Below, one piece after another: positions 53,265-63,800 of a stretch of DNA of 64,000 nucleotides. Under the pieces are notes generated by a model. That model had not been told where the DNA came from and did no database searches. It saw only the letters and a list, made by a program, of their open reading frames with translations. The stretch spans positions 172,462-236,461 of the forward strand of contig RPFO01000384.1 of the NCBI GenBank assembly GCA_009746045.1, written 5' to 3'. Source of the DNA: Mesostigma viride (Eukaryota; Streptophyta; Mesostigmatophyceae; Mesostigmatales; Mesostigmataceae). The position numbers and the translations under genes were made by a program. How positions within the stretch are numbered: position 1 is the first letter of the stretch; each line of letters begins with the position of its first letter.

Positions 53265-53450
53265 AGGTGGGATGTTGCAAGGGTATGCCGCACGAGTAGG
53301 CTGGCGGGCGAGCGGCAAGGGGCACATGACATGCTGGCATGAGCCATGATCCTTGGGGCATGGGGTTGGGGGATGCGGCAATCAGGCGGGCAGCCACATG
53401 CACGTGAATAGGGGCAAGCCGTCAATCAGGGGTACTGCGGGAAGGCGTGA
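53265..53450 (-). repeat. Inverted, diverged copy of the array's pyrimidine-rich stretch
   Basis: On the minus strand this reads like unit segment 10680-10850: the order CCCG(C)G/AGTRCCCCTGATTG, CCCCTAAT/CCCCTATT, CCCCAACCCCATGCC, CATGGCTCATGCC, CTGCCAGCC, GCATACCCTTGCA is preserved with many substitutions. It is therefore a relative of the unit in opposite orientation just outside the array. Confidence 0.7.
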
Positions 53451-53519
53451 TAAACCAGTTGAGGGTGCAAAGCAGCGAGCGGGGACTTAGGCAAGTGATG
53501 AGGAGCGATAAGGTGCGTC

Positions 53520-53800
53520 TGTGTCGGGGGGAGCTGGCATGCGTGGATGCTATGCGTGCGTGGGTTGGCGGGGGTCGATCCTGGCATGCATGCGTGGGTG
53601 TGGGGCGGAGTTGGCATGTAGGCATGTGGGGCGGGGCGGGCTGCCATGCGTGTGTGGGGGGGGCGGCCACAAATGCGTGGGTTTAGGGGGGGGCTGGCAG
53701 GCGTGCCTGGGTTCGTGGGGTGGCTGCCATGTGTGCGTGGTGCGTGGGTGTGTGGGGGGGCTTGCATGCGTGCGTGCGTTGGCGTGGGGGCCGGCAAGGT
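53520..53800 (+). repeat. Irregular minisatellite outside the array
   Basis: The motif GGCATGCGTGCGTGGG plus GTGGGG-type runs resembles the array minisatellite, but repeats are irregular, with GGAGTTGGCATG and GGGGCGGGGCGGGCTGCC variants. Confidence 0.7.
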
Positions 53801-54090
53801 GCGAGGGTGTGGATAGGCAAGCATGGAGTATGAGCCACAAGCGATGAGCCTTGCGACGTGGGGCATGGGTCATGAAGGACAGGCAGCCACGTGTGAACAT
53901 GTTACGTCATTAGGGGGAGACCAGCAAGCGGTGCTGCTACTGCTAAGCTGGCAGGCTGGCAGGGGAAATGGGGCATGAGGCATGGACCGTGAGCCGTGAG
54001 CCAAGTGGCGTGGGTAGGGGGATGCGGCAGGCAGCCAGCCCATGCGCGGCAGGATGCAAGCGCAACGTACTTGCTAGCAGGCAGCGGGTG
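53801..54090. repeat. Further diverged inverted pyrimidine-stretch relatives
   Basis: On the minus strand, about 53830-53895 and 53945-54060 again show CATGCCCCA / GGCTCACGG / GCCTGCC strings like the array's pyrimidine-rich stretch, at lower similarity than 53265-53450. Confidence 0.45.
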
Positions 54091-54850
54091 GGTGTGTGGG
54101 GGGACCGTGGGCATGCGTGCGTGGGTGTGGGGTGGAGCTGCCATGCATGCGTGGTGGGGGGAGGAGGCTGGTATACGTGCGTGGGTTTGTGTTGGCGCTG
54201 GGAATGTGCGTGGGTGTGGGCAGGAGCTGCCATACATGGGTGGGTTGGGGGTGGGGCTGGCATGCGTGCGTAGGTGTGTGGGGGTGCTAGCATGCGTGCG
54301 TGGGAATGGTGGCGGGCTGGCACGCATGCGCCGGGTGTGTGGGGGGCTGCCATGCGTGCATGGGAATGGGGGCCTATCGGTGTGGGGGCTGCCAAGGTGC
54401 GTGGGTGTGGAGCGTGAGGGACGGAGCCTGAGGGACTGTGATACTGGGACATGCTAAGTGTGGGTGCGGGCATGCGTGCGTGGGTGTGGGGTGGAGCTGC
54501 CATGCATGCGTGGTGGGGGGAGGAGGCTGGTATGAGTGCGTGGGTTCGCGTGGGGGCTTCCATGCGCGCGTGGGTTGGCGTGGGGGCTGGGAAGGTGCGT
54601 GGGTGTGGGTGGGAGCTGCCATACATGGGTGTGTTGGTGGGGGTGGGGCTGGCATGCGTGCGTGGGTGTGGGGGGGGGCTGCCATGCGTCAGTGGGTTTG
54701 TGGGGGGGCTCTCATGGTTGCGCGGGTGTGGTGGGGGGCTAGCATGTGTGCGTGGGAATGGGGGGTGGCTGGCATGCGTGTCCGGGTGTGTGTGGGGGCT
54801 GCCATGCGTGCGTGGGTTGGTGTGGGGGCTGGCAAGGTGCGTGGGTGTAG
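54090..54850 (+). repeat. Second irregular minisatellite with a ~365-bp direct duplication
   Basis: The string GCGGGCATGCGTGCGTGGG...GGGGTGGAGCTGCCATGC occurs at about 54108 and again at about 54470, each followed by GTGGTGGGGGGAGGAGGC and then by GTGGGAGCTGCCATACATGG. The tract was thus duplicated as a block of about 365 bp. Each copy ends near GGTGCGTGGGTGTRGAGCGTGAGGG. Confidence 0.7.
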
Positions 54851-55395
54851 AGCGTGAGGGAATGTGATACTGGGACACCGGGACATACCTGGAATGAAGC
54901 GCGCTGCAATGTGGTTGCGTTCCTCCGAGTTGCATCCACGCGAGCTCGTCCCCGACGGCGATTCCAATGTGCCTTCACCCTGCCCCACGGGAGGTCAGCA
55001 GCGGCAATCGAGTACAAGGGCAAGCCGAGCAGACCGTGCGTTAGCATGCAGTGGAAGTGCAAGCTGCTGCACACAGCGTCAGTGCGAGGACTAGGATACT
55101 GGGACACGGGCACGTACCTGGAATGGAGCGCGACGCAATGCGGTTGCGTTCTAGTCTGCGCAAGGCAGGCTGCACCTTCACGCACTATAAGGTGATTGGG
55201 ACGGTCGCAACAGGATGAACTCACCGTGCTGCGTGCTCTTGAACGTGCGAACGTGTCAGCCGTGTAGCCATACAAACCGTCGCGATCCGCGCTAGATGCC
55301 GGGCACGGCAGGTGACTTGGCCCCCCCTGCACGCAACTCCCGCGTGACGAGTTGCATCCACGCTCCTCCCCCCCCCCCCCGCCTCCCCCCGGTGT
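54851..55395. repeat. Direct repeat pair and intergenic spacer
   Basis: GATACTGGGACACCGGGACATACCTGGAATG-like sequence at about 54867 recurs at about 55095 (GATACTGGGACACGGGCACGTACCTGGAATG), each followed by AGCGCGNNGCAATG and GGTTGCGTTC. A shorter version is at 54440. The stretch 55190-55395 shows no feature except a C-run at about 55365-55390 just downstream of the protease-like gene's stop codon. Confidence 0.6.
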
Positions 55396-56400
55396 TCACC
55401 GATCGAGCACCGTCACGGAGTACGCGCACGCCGTCGTCTTGGTGGCCAGGGCGACGAGGTTCATGCGCGGGTGGATGCGGATGACAGGGGCGCACAGCCC
55501 CGGGCCGTCGTCCACTTCTTCCCACGTGCCCGCGTCCAAGTCCACCGGCCGCAAGACGACAAAGTGCGCTGGGTGGTACTCGACCGCCCCGCACAGCCGC
55601 AAGGCGACGCGCACTTGCACGCACGCGCGGCCGATGTAGAGGGTCATCTCCAGCGTCTTGGGCAGCCCGCTCCCGACGTAGTTGATCAGCGGGAGGTGGC
55701 TGGAGACGTTCAGAAAGACGAGCACGGGCGGCACTCGGTCAAAGTAGCGTCGAGGCACGCAGCGGGGCGACCCGCAGTGGTGGCACGGCGGGCGCGCGCC
55801 CATGCGCTCCTGCGTGCACGCGGCCGCGATGCGCTCGTCGATGTCCATGCGGTCGGCTTCCCACGGGCTGAGCGTGAACTTGTTGACGTCGACGAGCCGA
55901 CCGTCGACCGGGAACGGCGCCCGGCAGGCGAAGTCGCCCTGGCGAGGAACCACGCCGTCCACGTACCGGAGCAGGCCCGCGGCGGTAGATGTCACGCTGT
56001 CCATCGCGCCGCGGGCCCTCCCCAGCGACGCGTCCAGCCGCGGCCGCACCGCCTCCCTCGCGCGCGTCATGATGGACACGTTGCCGGTCCTGGACGCGTG
56101 CATGCAGAACAGCAGCAGCAGCCCGAGCGCGCACGCGTCGCCGTGCGACTCGTCCGCGCGGTGGCACGTCAGCAGGCGCAGACCTTCCTTGGTGACCGCC
56201 AGCGCCAAGTACAGCAGCCCCAGCGCCGCGTCGGTGGGGCAGCTGTTCTCGCCCCACTTGTACGAGCCGCGCGGGTTCGGAGGCAGAGTCGCGCCGCCGT
56301 TCTGCTGCAAGAAGGTGACGAACCGATGGCAGTCCGCCACCAGCGGCTGCTGCTGCGCGGCCCTGCGCGGTCGGAACGCGAACGGTGTGGTGTCCTGCCC
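55396..56400 (-). other. Module B' (Cys and His boxes present, intact frame)
   Basis: It carries Cys box GENSCPTDAAL, a helical half with LRLLTCHRADESHGDACALGLLLLF, Cys-x2-Cys (PCHHCG, about 55770-55785), VPPVLVFLNV, His box PAHFVVL and WEEVDDG, ending VTVLDR and a stop. It is preceded by an Arg/Asp-rich, low-complexity linker (about 56620-56390). Confidence 0.6.
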
Positions 56401-59400
56401 CTCGCCCGTCCTGACGCAGTCGTCGTCGCGCGGCGCCGCTGCCAGCGGTCGCGTCAGGGACTCCGTGTCGATGGCGACGTCGTCATCGCGCGACACATCG
56501 ATGGGTCGGACGGGCGCTGCGTGCGAGGCACGCTCGTCCTGGCCATCGCCGTCGACGACGACGGGCGAACGCGGCGCGCGCTCTGCTTCCCGTGGCGCCG
56601 GCGCGTCCAAGGGGGCATCGGCCGCGTCGCCGAGGTCCTCGTCATAGTAGGCGGCGCCGGCCGCGGCCGCCACCTCGTACGCGTACACCATCTCCGTGGC
56701 CGCCCCGCCCGCCAAGTCCCGGTCGCGCCGCCGCCGCGCCGGTCCCGTGCCGTCGCTGACCCACCAGCCGTCGGGCGTGTCGCAGGCGCGCTGCCAGAAA
56801 GAGAGGCGGTCGCTGGACGTGCGCTGGACGAAGCCGCAGAGCCGCAGGTCCACCTCGATTTCGTGGTCGTCGCTGAGGGCAAGCCAGTCTGAGAAGCGGT
56901 CCGGCGGGACCCTGCCCGCGCTCAAGACCGCTTCGTCGGCAGCGCGGAACACGAGGCACGCGGGCAAGCGCCCGTGGAGTCTGCGCAAGCTCTGGCAACA
57001 GGCGAACCCGCACGCCGCGCACTCGCCCGTGGACACGCGCTCCTTGACGGCCGCCGCGATGAGATGCGTCAGGCCGCCCGTCGTGCGCGCCAAGTCGACC
57101 AAGGGCAGCTCGGTCTCGACGACCGTGCCGACAGGCTGGCCGCACGCGACGCACCACGGACCGCGCTCGACCAACCGCGGGGCGTCGACGTGTGACAGCA
57201 TGAGCTCCAGCGAGAACAGCAGCGACCCGTCGTCGCCGCGCCGCTCGAACGCCGCCAGCGCGCGTTCCAGCTCGCCGGACGCCGCGTCCATGAGCTGCTG
57301 CGTGCCCTGCGCGCGCTGCCACACGGCCATGAGCAGCGCCAGCGCAAACCGCGCGCCCACGTCCCCGGCGCCGCCCACCTGCCCCGCCCGGTCGAAGGTG
57401 ACGCAGCGCAGGTCGTGTGCGCTGCTCTGCGCCTGGCAGCGGCACAGCAGCGCGTACAGCAGCTCCAGCGGGGCGGACAGCGGCCCCTTGAACGCCACGT
57501 CGCTGCGCTGCCGCAGCGCGAGGCCCTCGCACGCGTCCTGCAGGTGCACGAAGTTATGCCAACACTCGCGCACGACGGCCGACTCGCTGTCCCCGTCGAG
57601 CGTGTGCGCGCCGACGCCGTCGTCGCAGTCCATCTCGTCGAGCGCCGGCGTCTCGCCCGGCTGCTCATCCAGCACGTAGCAGCAGGCGTCCGTCAGCCTC
57701 GCGAGCCGCGCCAAGTCGACGCGGTCGCGGTGGCTCACGCCGTCCAACTTGGCGAGCCCGTCCACCACCTCCCACCGCGCGCCCGCTCGTCGACGGCGCA
57801 GCAGCACAAAGTGGCCGCCCGTGTGCTCGACCACGGCGCGCAGCCGCACGGTCACGCGCACCTGCCGCCGCGCCGGCCCGACCGACAGGGTCAGCTGCAT
57901 CGTCTCCGGCAGGCCCGCCCCGCGATAGGCGCCGGGCGGCAGCTGGTTCAGGCGGCCGAAGGGCAGCACGCGCGGCAGCTCGTCGTAGTGGCGCAGCGCG
58001 ACGCAGTCCTTTTGCTGGCACAGACCGCAAGCCACGGGAACGTCCGGCGCGTACTCTCGGCACACCGACGCGAGGCGCGTCGCGACGTCCCACTCGTCAT
58101 GGCAGTCGATGACCAACAGCGGCAGCTCCACCGGGCCGTCGTCCGACCTGACGCCGAGCTCGCAGGTGCGCTCGCCGCAGCGCGGGCCGCCGGCCGCCAC
58201 GTGCTGCATCAGCATCCTCATGTTGTCATACGCGTCGTCCGGGTCGGCGGCCACTCGCCCGGGCAAGTGCCTGTCGAGCACGCGCAGCACCGCGTCGCGC
58301 CGCGCGTCCATTTCTCGGCCCCGCCCTTGCGCGACCCCAGCACGCAGCGCAGCAGCTCCAGCCCCAGCTCGCAGCCCCAGTCGTGGGGTTCTCCCGCGGC
58401 GCAGCACGTCAGGAATCGCAAGCCCGACACGGCGGGCGTCTGCAGCAGCAGCAGCAGCTCGCACACGAACTCGAGCGCCGCGTTCATGTGGCAGCAGTTG
58501 TCGCGCCAGGAAAACGTGCGCGTGCGGTCGGCGCACAGCCGGACGTGGCCGTGCGACGCCATCAGCCGATCGAACATGGCGCAAGCGCCGCAACCCGTCC
58601 GCTCCTGGCAAGGAGCCACCTGAGCGGCAGCAGGGGCCGTGGCGTCCTCCTCGCGCCTCCTCTCTGCAGTGGCAGCGCGCTCGCCGGCAGCCCCGGGAGA
58701 GGTGGCTGCCTGCGAGGGCCACGACTCGCGCGTCGTCGCCGGGTCCTCGGCCGCTGTCACGGCGTACATGCACACGAGTACGGGCTGCTCCAGGTCATCC
58801 AGCCGCAGCGTCTCCACAGTGACGCCGCCCGTGAGCGCGTCGACGACTCGGAACCGACCGGCCTCGCCGTCGACGGCGCGGCAGAAAACGAGTCCCTGCC
58901 GGCCCTTACCTGCACAAAGCCACGCAGGCGCGCGACCGCGGCGACCTCTTGCCCACGAGGGCCGTCCACGACGCGCACGTCAAGCGACGACGGCAGGCAG
59001 CCCCCCCGCACGCGCGCAAGTCCGCCCCGCCCGCGACGTGGAACAGCACGCTCGCAGGGAACCGCCATCGAGGTGGCGCCCGCGGCTGGCGCCCGGCTCG
59101 CCGCAATCCACGCAGGCGCCATCCGGCGCCCGCGCCTCAGCAGCGCCGCCATGCGCTCCGCGAGCGTCCCCTCGCCCGCGCCGAGGTCGACCAAGTCGAG
59201 CACGCTCTCGTCCGCCGCGGCCTCGCAGCGCGCGTCGACGCAGCACGGTGTGCGCTCCACCAACGTGTGCGCATCCGCGTGCGCCAGCAACCGGCGCACC
59301 ACGTCCGCGACGTCGCCGTCCCCGCCCAACAGCCCGCGCAGCTGCTCGCACTCGTCGCTCACCAGCAGCGGCGGCGAGCCGCCAACGTGCTCGCGCGACC

Positions 59401-59932
59401 ACAGGAGCAACGTCATCGCGAACTCGGCGGGCGCAAGCGAGGCCGCCCCGAACCCGGCCAGGCCGTCCCTGCCCCCGTCAAAGCGCAGCCGGTCCTGCCC
59501 GCCCAGCTCGCCGCGCGCCCGCGACGCGCACAGCTTCGCGTACAGCGCCTCCACGGGGTCGCGGCGAGGCGGCGCGCCGAGTGGGACCCCTTGCAGTCGC
59601 GGCAGCAGCGCTCGGCACGCCGCGAGGACGCCGCGCACGTGTGTCAGGAGACCCTCGACGTCCCGGCCATGCTCGCGCGCCGTCCCCACGAGCGTTGGGT
59701 CTGCAGGGTCCGCTGTCCCAAGGATGGGGTCACCCGGCACGCCGGCGGCCGCAGCGGCGTGCGGTGCGGCGTCCCCGTGCGTTCCAGCCGGCACCTGACC
59801 CGCCACCGCCGGGACAGGCCCGCCCGGCGCGGCGTCGACGGTCGTCTCGCGCCCGTCAGCGGGACCGCGCTCCGAATCCTTTGAGGCATCGTTGTCTCCA
59901 ACGTCCTCCTCCTCGTCCGACGAAAACACCAT
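55396..59932 (-). CDS. Four-module ubiquitin-specific-protease-like protein, with frameshifts
   Basis: A conceptual protein of about 1,500 residues is made of four related modules, A-B-A'-B'. B has a Cys box (FSWRDNCCHMNAAL, about 58482-58520) and a His box (EHTGGHFVLLRRR, about 57797-57830) followed by WEVVDG. B' has YKWGENSCPTDAAL (about 56225-56265) and EYHPAHFVVLRPV (about 55545-55585) followed by WEEVDDG. Each module also has a Cys-x2-Cys and a 'P..LVF' strand. This is the layout of peptidase C19 (ubiquitin-specific protease) domains; the NSC-type Cys box recalls the CYLD-like branch. A and A' lack both boxes. The start is chosen at 59932 (ATGG context, MVFSSDEEEDVG) because the longer frame reads into a tandem repeat. 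58316-55396 is open in one frame. Upstream the frame shifts at about 58311-58320, at the T4 run 58884-58887 and at least twice in 59040-59130. The gene lies downstream of the helicase on the same strand. Family assignment and link to the transposon are inference. Confidence 0.6.
56640..57600 (-). other. Module A' (box-less C19-like, intact frame)
   Basis: Parallel to A: LELLYALLCR, FALALLMAVWQRAQG, a VERGPWCVACG motif, Cys-x2-Cys (ECAACG, about 57010-57030), LPACLVF, LRLCGFVQ, WWVSDG and a MVYAYEV end strand. No Cys box before the first helix and no His at the usual place (SSDRLSFWQ), so it is probably a non-catalytic scaffold or substrate-binding copy. Confidence 0.55.
57640..58660 (-). other. 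Module B (Cys and His boxes present)
   Basis: The Cys box NCCHMNAAL is followed by a helical half (ELLLLLQT, LRFLTCC, ELGLELLRCVLGSRK). After a single-base shift at about 58311-58320 come Cys-x2-Cys (ACGLCQ, about 58020), LPRVLPFGRL, the His box GGHFVLL and WEVVDG, ending in a CYVLDE strand. The alignment with B' continues across the shift, which places the shift exactly. Confidence 0.55.
58740..59932 (-). other. Module A (box-less C19-like, frameshifted)
   Basis: An acidic N-terminus (SSDEEEDVGDND) is followed by a helical half with EALYAKLCAS and FAMTLLLWSR, then Cys-x2-Cys at about 59101-59118 (ACVDCG), the strand FPASVLFHV, and LRGFVQ...FRVVDA. It aligns with A' throughout. The Cys-box and His-box positions hold unrelated residues. 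Several single-base shifts break it between 59130 and 58880. Confidence 0.5.
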
Positions 59933-60008
59933 CGCGGCCTGCGACCGCGCAATCGACAAGCACCGTGAACGCGATCGCGAGTGGGCAGGCGAGGTCAGCA
60001 AACGCATG

Positions 60009-60779
60009 CCAGAGGGGGCCATGGTCCCTTGCGCGCCATGCAATAACGCTAGTGTGGCGGAAGGCTGCCTACCGTTAGGGGTGGGCCAGCTTGGATTGGG
60101 CTGAAACTTGGGAGCAGCCTTGCCCCACACTAGTCCATCATGTGGGCAAAGTGGGGCCTTGCAGGTCAATCGTTTGGGGATGGCATTGCCAGGGGGTGCC
60201 ATGGTCCCTTGCGCGCGCTAGCACGTGCCCATCCTTAGGGTGGGCCATGGTCCTAAAATATGAAAACGAGCTTGGATCAGGCTGAAACTTGGGAGGAGGC
60301 ATGCCCCACACTAGTCCATCATGTGTGCAAAGTGGGGGCTCGCAGGTCCATCGTTTGGGGGCGGTGGACATGGCCAGGCGGTGCCATGGTGCCTTCGCGC
60401 GCTAGCACGTGCCCACCCTTAGGGGTGAGCCATGGTCCTAAAACATGCAAACGAGCTTGGATTGGGCTGAAACTTGGGAGGAGGCTTCCCCCACTAGTCC
60501 ATCATGTGTGCAAAGTGGGGGCTCGCAGGTCTATCGTTTGGGGGGGTGGACATGGCCAGGGGGTGCGATGGTCCCTAGCGCGCGCTAGCACGTGCCCACC
60601 CTTAGAGGTGGGCCAGGGTCCTAAAATATGAAAACGAGCTTGGATTGGCTGAAACTTGGGAGGAGGCATGCCCCACACTAGTCCATCATGTGTGCAAAGT
60701 GGGGGCTCGCAGGTCCATCGTTTGGGGGGTGGACATGGCCAGGCGGTGCCATGGTGCCTCGCGCGCGCTAGCACGTGCC
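60009..60779. repeat. ~182-bp tandem repeat, about four copies
   Basis: The marker GCTTGGATTGGGCTGAAACT (with variants) occurs at about 60089, 60269, 60452 and 60637. Each copy also has CACACTAGTCCATCATGTG, CAAAGTGGGG and GCGCGCTAGCACGTGCCC. The tract fills the space between the stop codon of the helicase gene and the start of the protease-like gene. The only frames in it are repeat by-products. Confidence 0.9.
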
Positions 60780-60840
60780 CTGCACCGAGAGCGCGCTGGC
60801 AACGGCTAGCAAGGGAAGTGGAAGAGTCACCGCTGCAAGC

Positions 60841-63800
60841 TCAAAGACCCACCGCTATCGCGTCGCGCTCCTCCATCGTGAAATCCGGAGGGCATTTCGC
60901 TCCCACGGGCACGTGCCCGATTTCAGGGCCCGATCGGATATCCGCGTACGAGTGGTCCGAGTCGTCATCGTCCTGCAAGGGAAAAATCGCACGACACGCA
61001 ACCGCATCGAACGGCGATCGGCTCAGCGTCCCTGGACGCGTGGCGCGCGCAGCAAAGGTAGGCGGAGGTAGGAAACGCGCGTCAAGAAAGACAGCGGCAC
61101 CGGGAAACGTACGTAGGGGTAGTCGTCGAATTGACCCACGCAGTCGCGAAAGTCCTCGAGGGCGGCGCCCAGCCCGGAGTCGTTGTCCTGTGAGGGTCGG
61201 CAAGCGATCGCGGAGGCGAATGTGAGCAACAAAAAGGAGGACGAGTGGACGCGGAACAGGGCGCTAGCACGCGAGATGGGCCAGCAGCACTCACCTCCTC
61301 GCAAAAGTCGTCGGGCGCCGACGGCGCGTCGCAGCGGTCGTCGTCAAGCGGGTCGCCGTACTCGTCCAGCCCCTGAGCGCCAAAACAACGCGGCACGCAC
61401 ACGGCCACGCACGAGGTCACACGCGCACGAGATGCGTCAGCAGCGGGCGCGCACGCTCGGTGCAGCCAAGGGAGGCTTTCATCTCGTGACGACGGCGGCG
61501 GCATATGCTTACCATATCCTCACAGTCAGCATATGCTTACCATATCCTCACAGTCACCTAGGTCGGGCACGCCCTCGTTTTCGTCGCTGTCGCCACCCTC
61601 GTACAAAAGCAGCTCGGGCTCCTCAGGCTCGCCGTCGGACATCAAGCCGTCCTGCCGCAGGATGTCGCGATCGTGTTCGCCGTCGCTCTCCAGCATGAAG
61701 TCCGCCCACAGTGGCTCCTCGACGACCTGCCTCCACCGCCTCTTGGCCGCGTCATCGGCGCACGCCTGGTCGGCCTCCGCGCACGCCTCGTCGTCCCCGA
61801 GCTCCCACGTGTCCTCGTCGTCGGGGTTGTCGTACTCGTTGTCCTGGGGCTCGCCGCTCATCGGGTCCGGCAGCTCCCAGTCGTCGGATGCCTGTGCGCG
61901 GCGCCGGCCTCGCTGGCGCCTCCGGATGCGCGCCTTGACGCGGTCCTCCGCCTTGTTGCGCATGTTGATGCCCGCGCCCTGCAAGATCGTCCAGTTGACG
62001 ATGTTCCTGCTGTAGCCGACGCCGTCGAACTCGTAGCCGAACAAGCCCCGGATGTGCCCCCTCGCGCCCACGCGCGTGAGCGCCGTGTAAAGCTGGCCGT
62101 GCGCGAACACGTCGTGCTTGAGCCAGAGGCCGACGCGTTCCAGCGTCTGCCCCTGGCACTTGTTGATCGTGACCGCATACGCCAGCTGCGCGACGACCAT
62201 ACAAACGCGCGGACGTAAGCAAGCAAGACATCGAGGAAAGCGAGGGAGCATTCAGCCAAGGCCACCGCAAGTCATACGATCGCAAGGCGCGAGCCGACAC
62301 CGCAAGCAACGACACCGCATGGCGCTCACCCCGCCCCTCCCTGCGCGCGCCCACGTACCTTGAAAGGGTAGGCCATCCTGAGGATCTTGAACTTGTCGGC
62401 GTCGATGCTGAACGCGATCCGCGGGATCGCGTGCAGCTCCCCGTCCGGCGTCTTCACGAGGAACGCGCCGTCTTGCTCGTCTACGAGCTCGACGCGCGTC
62501 CCATTCTGCAACCTGTCCTTGTGGGACAGGTTGCGCGTGATCATGGCCACGCGCCCACCTTCCACTTGAACTCGTGGTCGGGGACGCCGTCTTGACGCGC
62601 GCAGTTGAGGGTCCTCATGGAGACCCTCTCCCCCGACTTGGCGACGCGGTCGTGGCTGAACGTGCTGCGCTCCTGGTTCTCCAGCTTGGCCAGGACAGCC
62701 GCGTTGATGTCGTCGCACGCCTTGTTGGTCACCGCGACGATCGAGGACCGCATGCACGCGTTCGCGTCGTTGACGTTGGGGAACGTGTGCGCGATCAGCT
62801 CGTCCTCGTCCTTGACCGGCTGCACCATGCGCAGCGGGATCATCGCCACCTCCTGGTGCGTGCGGTCGTCGATCACCGCCTCGTACGCGACGTTGTCCAT
62901 GCCGACGTCGGCGACAAACTGCGCGTACTCCGGGTCCTCGCGCGCGCGGTAGTTGAACTCGAGCGGCAGCCGGTGCACGCCCACCCACTGTGGCGACCGC
63001 ACCGCGCTGGCGTCGGCCGTCGCCAGCTCGCTGGCGCCCTTGACGACGGGCGCCACCTGCCGGAAGTCGCCGGCGAAGATGACGACCTTGCCGCCGAACG
63101 GCTCCTTGACAAAGGTGAGCTCGACCAGCAGCTCGTGCAAGAGATGGATCAGCTCCACGTTCATCATGCCGATCTCGTCGACGACGAGCGCGTGCGCCTC
63201 CAACAGCGTGCGCCCCCTGGCGGAGTTGCGCGTCACGCGGCAGCCGTACTCGAGGTCGAGCTCGAGCGGGAACCCGCACGCGTGATGCGACGTGTGGCCG
63301 CCCCACATCTGCAGCGACGCGACGCCCGTGAACGCCATCGGCACCACCTTGAAGCCGTCGCGCGCGGACTGCTGCATCGCCGCGTTGATGACCATGGTCT
63401 TGCCCGTGCCCGCGGGCCCGTCCACGAACAGCCGGCGGTCCGGGCTGAGCCCCTTGATCGCCAGCAGCAAGGTCTCGTACGCCTCGCGCTGCACGAGAGA
63501 GAACTTGCTCAGGTCGGGCGCGAGGATGTTCGCGTCGTCGTCGTCGTCGTGCTTGCGCTTGCGCCGGCACACGTCCTCGCCCCTGTCGCGGCGGCACTTG
63601 AGCACGGGCTCCAGCTCCCAGACGTCGTAGCCGTAGGCCGACAGCCGCTTGTCCAGGTAGGCGAGCGTGCGCGCGAGCGCGGCCTCGCGGTCCTCGAGCG
63701 TGATGGGCTGCTTGGCTCTGCGGCCCACCCCGCCGTGCACGTCCTCGTACGCGTAGAACAGGTGGTCCTTCATCATCTCCTCCTTGAACCGCCACAGCGC

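Noticed and set aside
55471-56892. Plus-strand frame of 473 codons, and other long plus-strand frames over 55.5-63.6 kb
   Set aside because: These are GC-rich shadows of the minus-strand protease-like and helicase genes, rich in Arg/Ala/Pro with no motif.
58884-58918. Possible intron donor CAG-GTAAGG inside module A
   Set aside because: The alignment with module A' continues straight through it (GFVQ…), so the sequence is coding; a missing base in the following T4 run explains the frame change.
58757-60202. Upstream start at 60202 for the protease-like gene
   Set aside because: The first 90 codons would be translated from the 182-bp tandem repeat and upstream spacer; the start at 59932 gives a good context and an acidic N-terminus.
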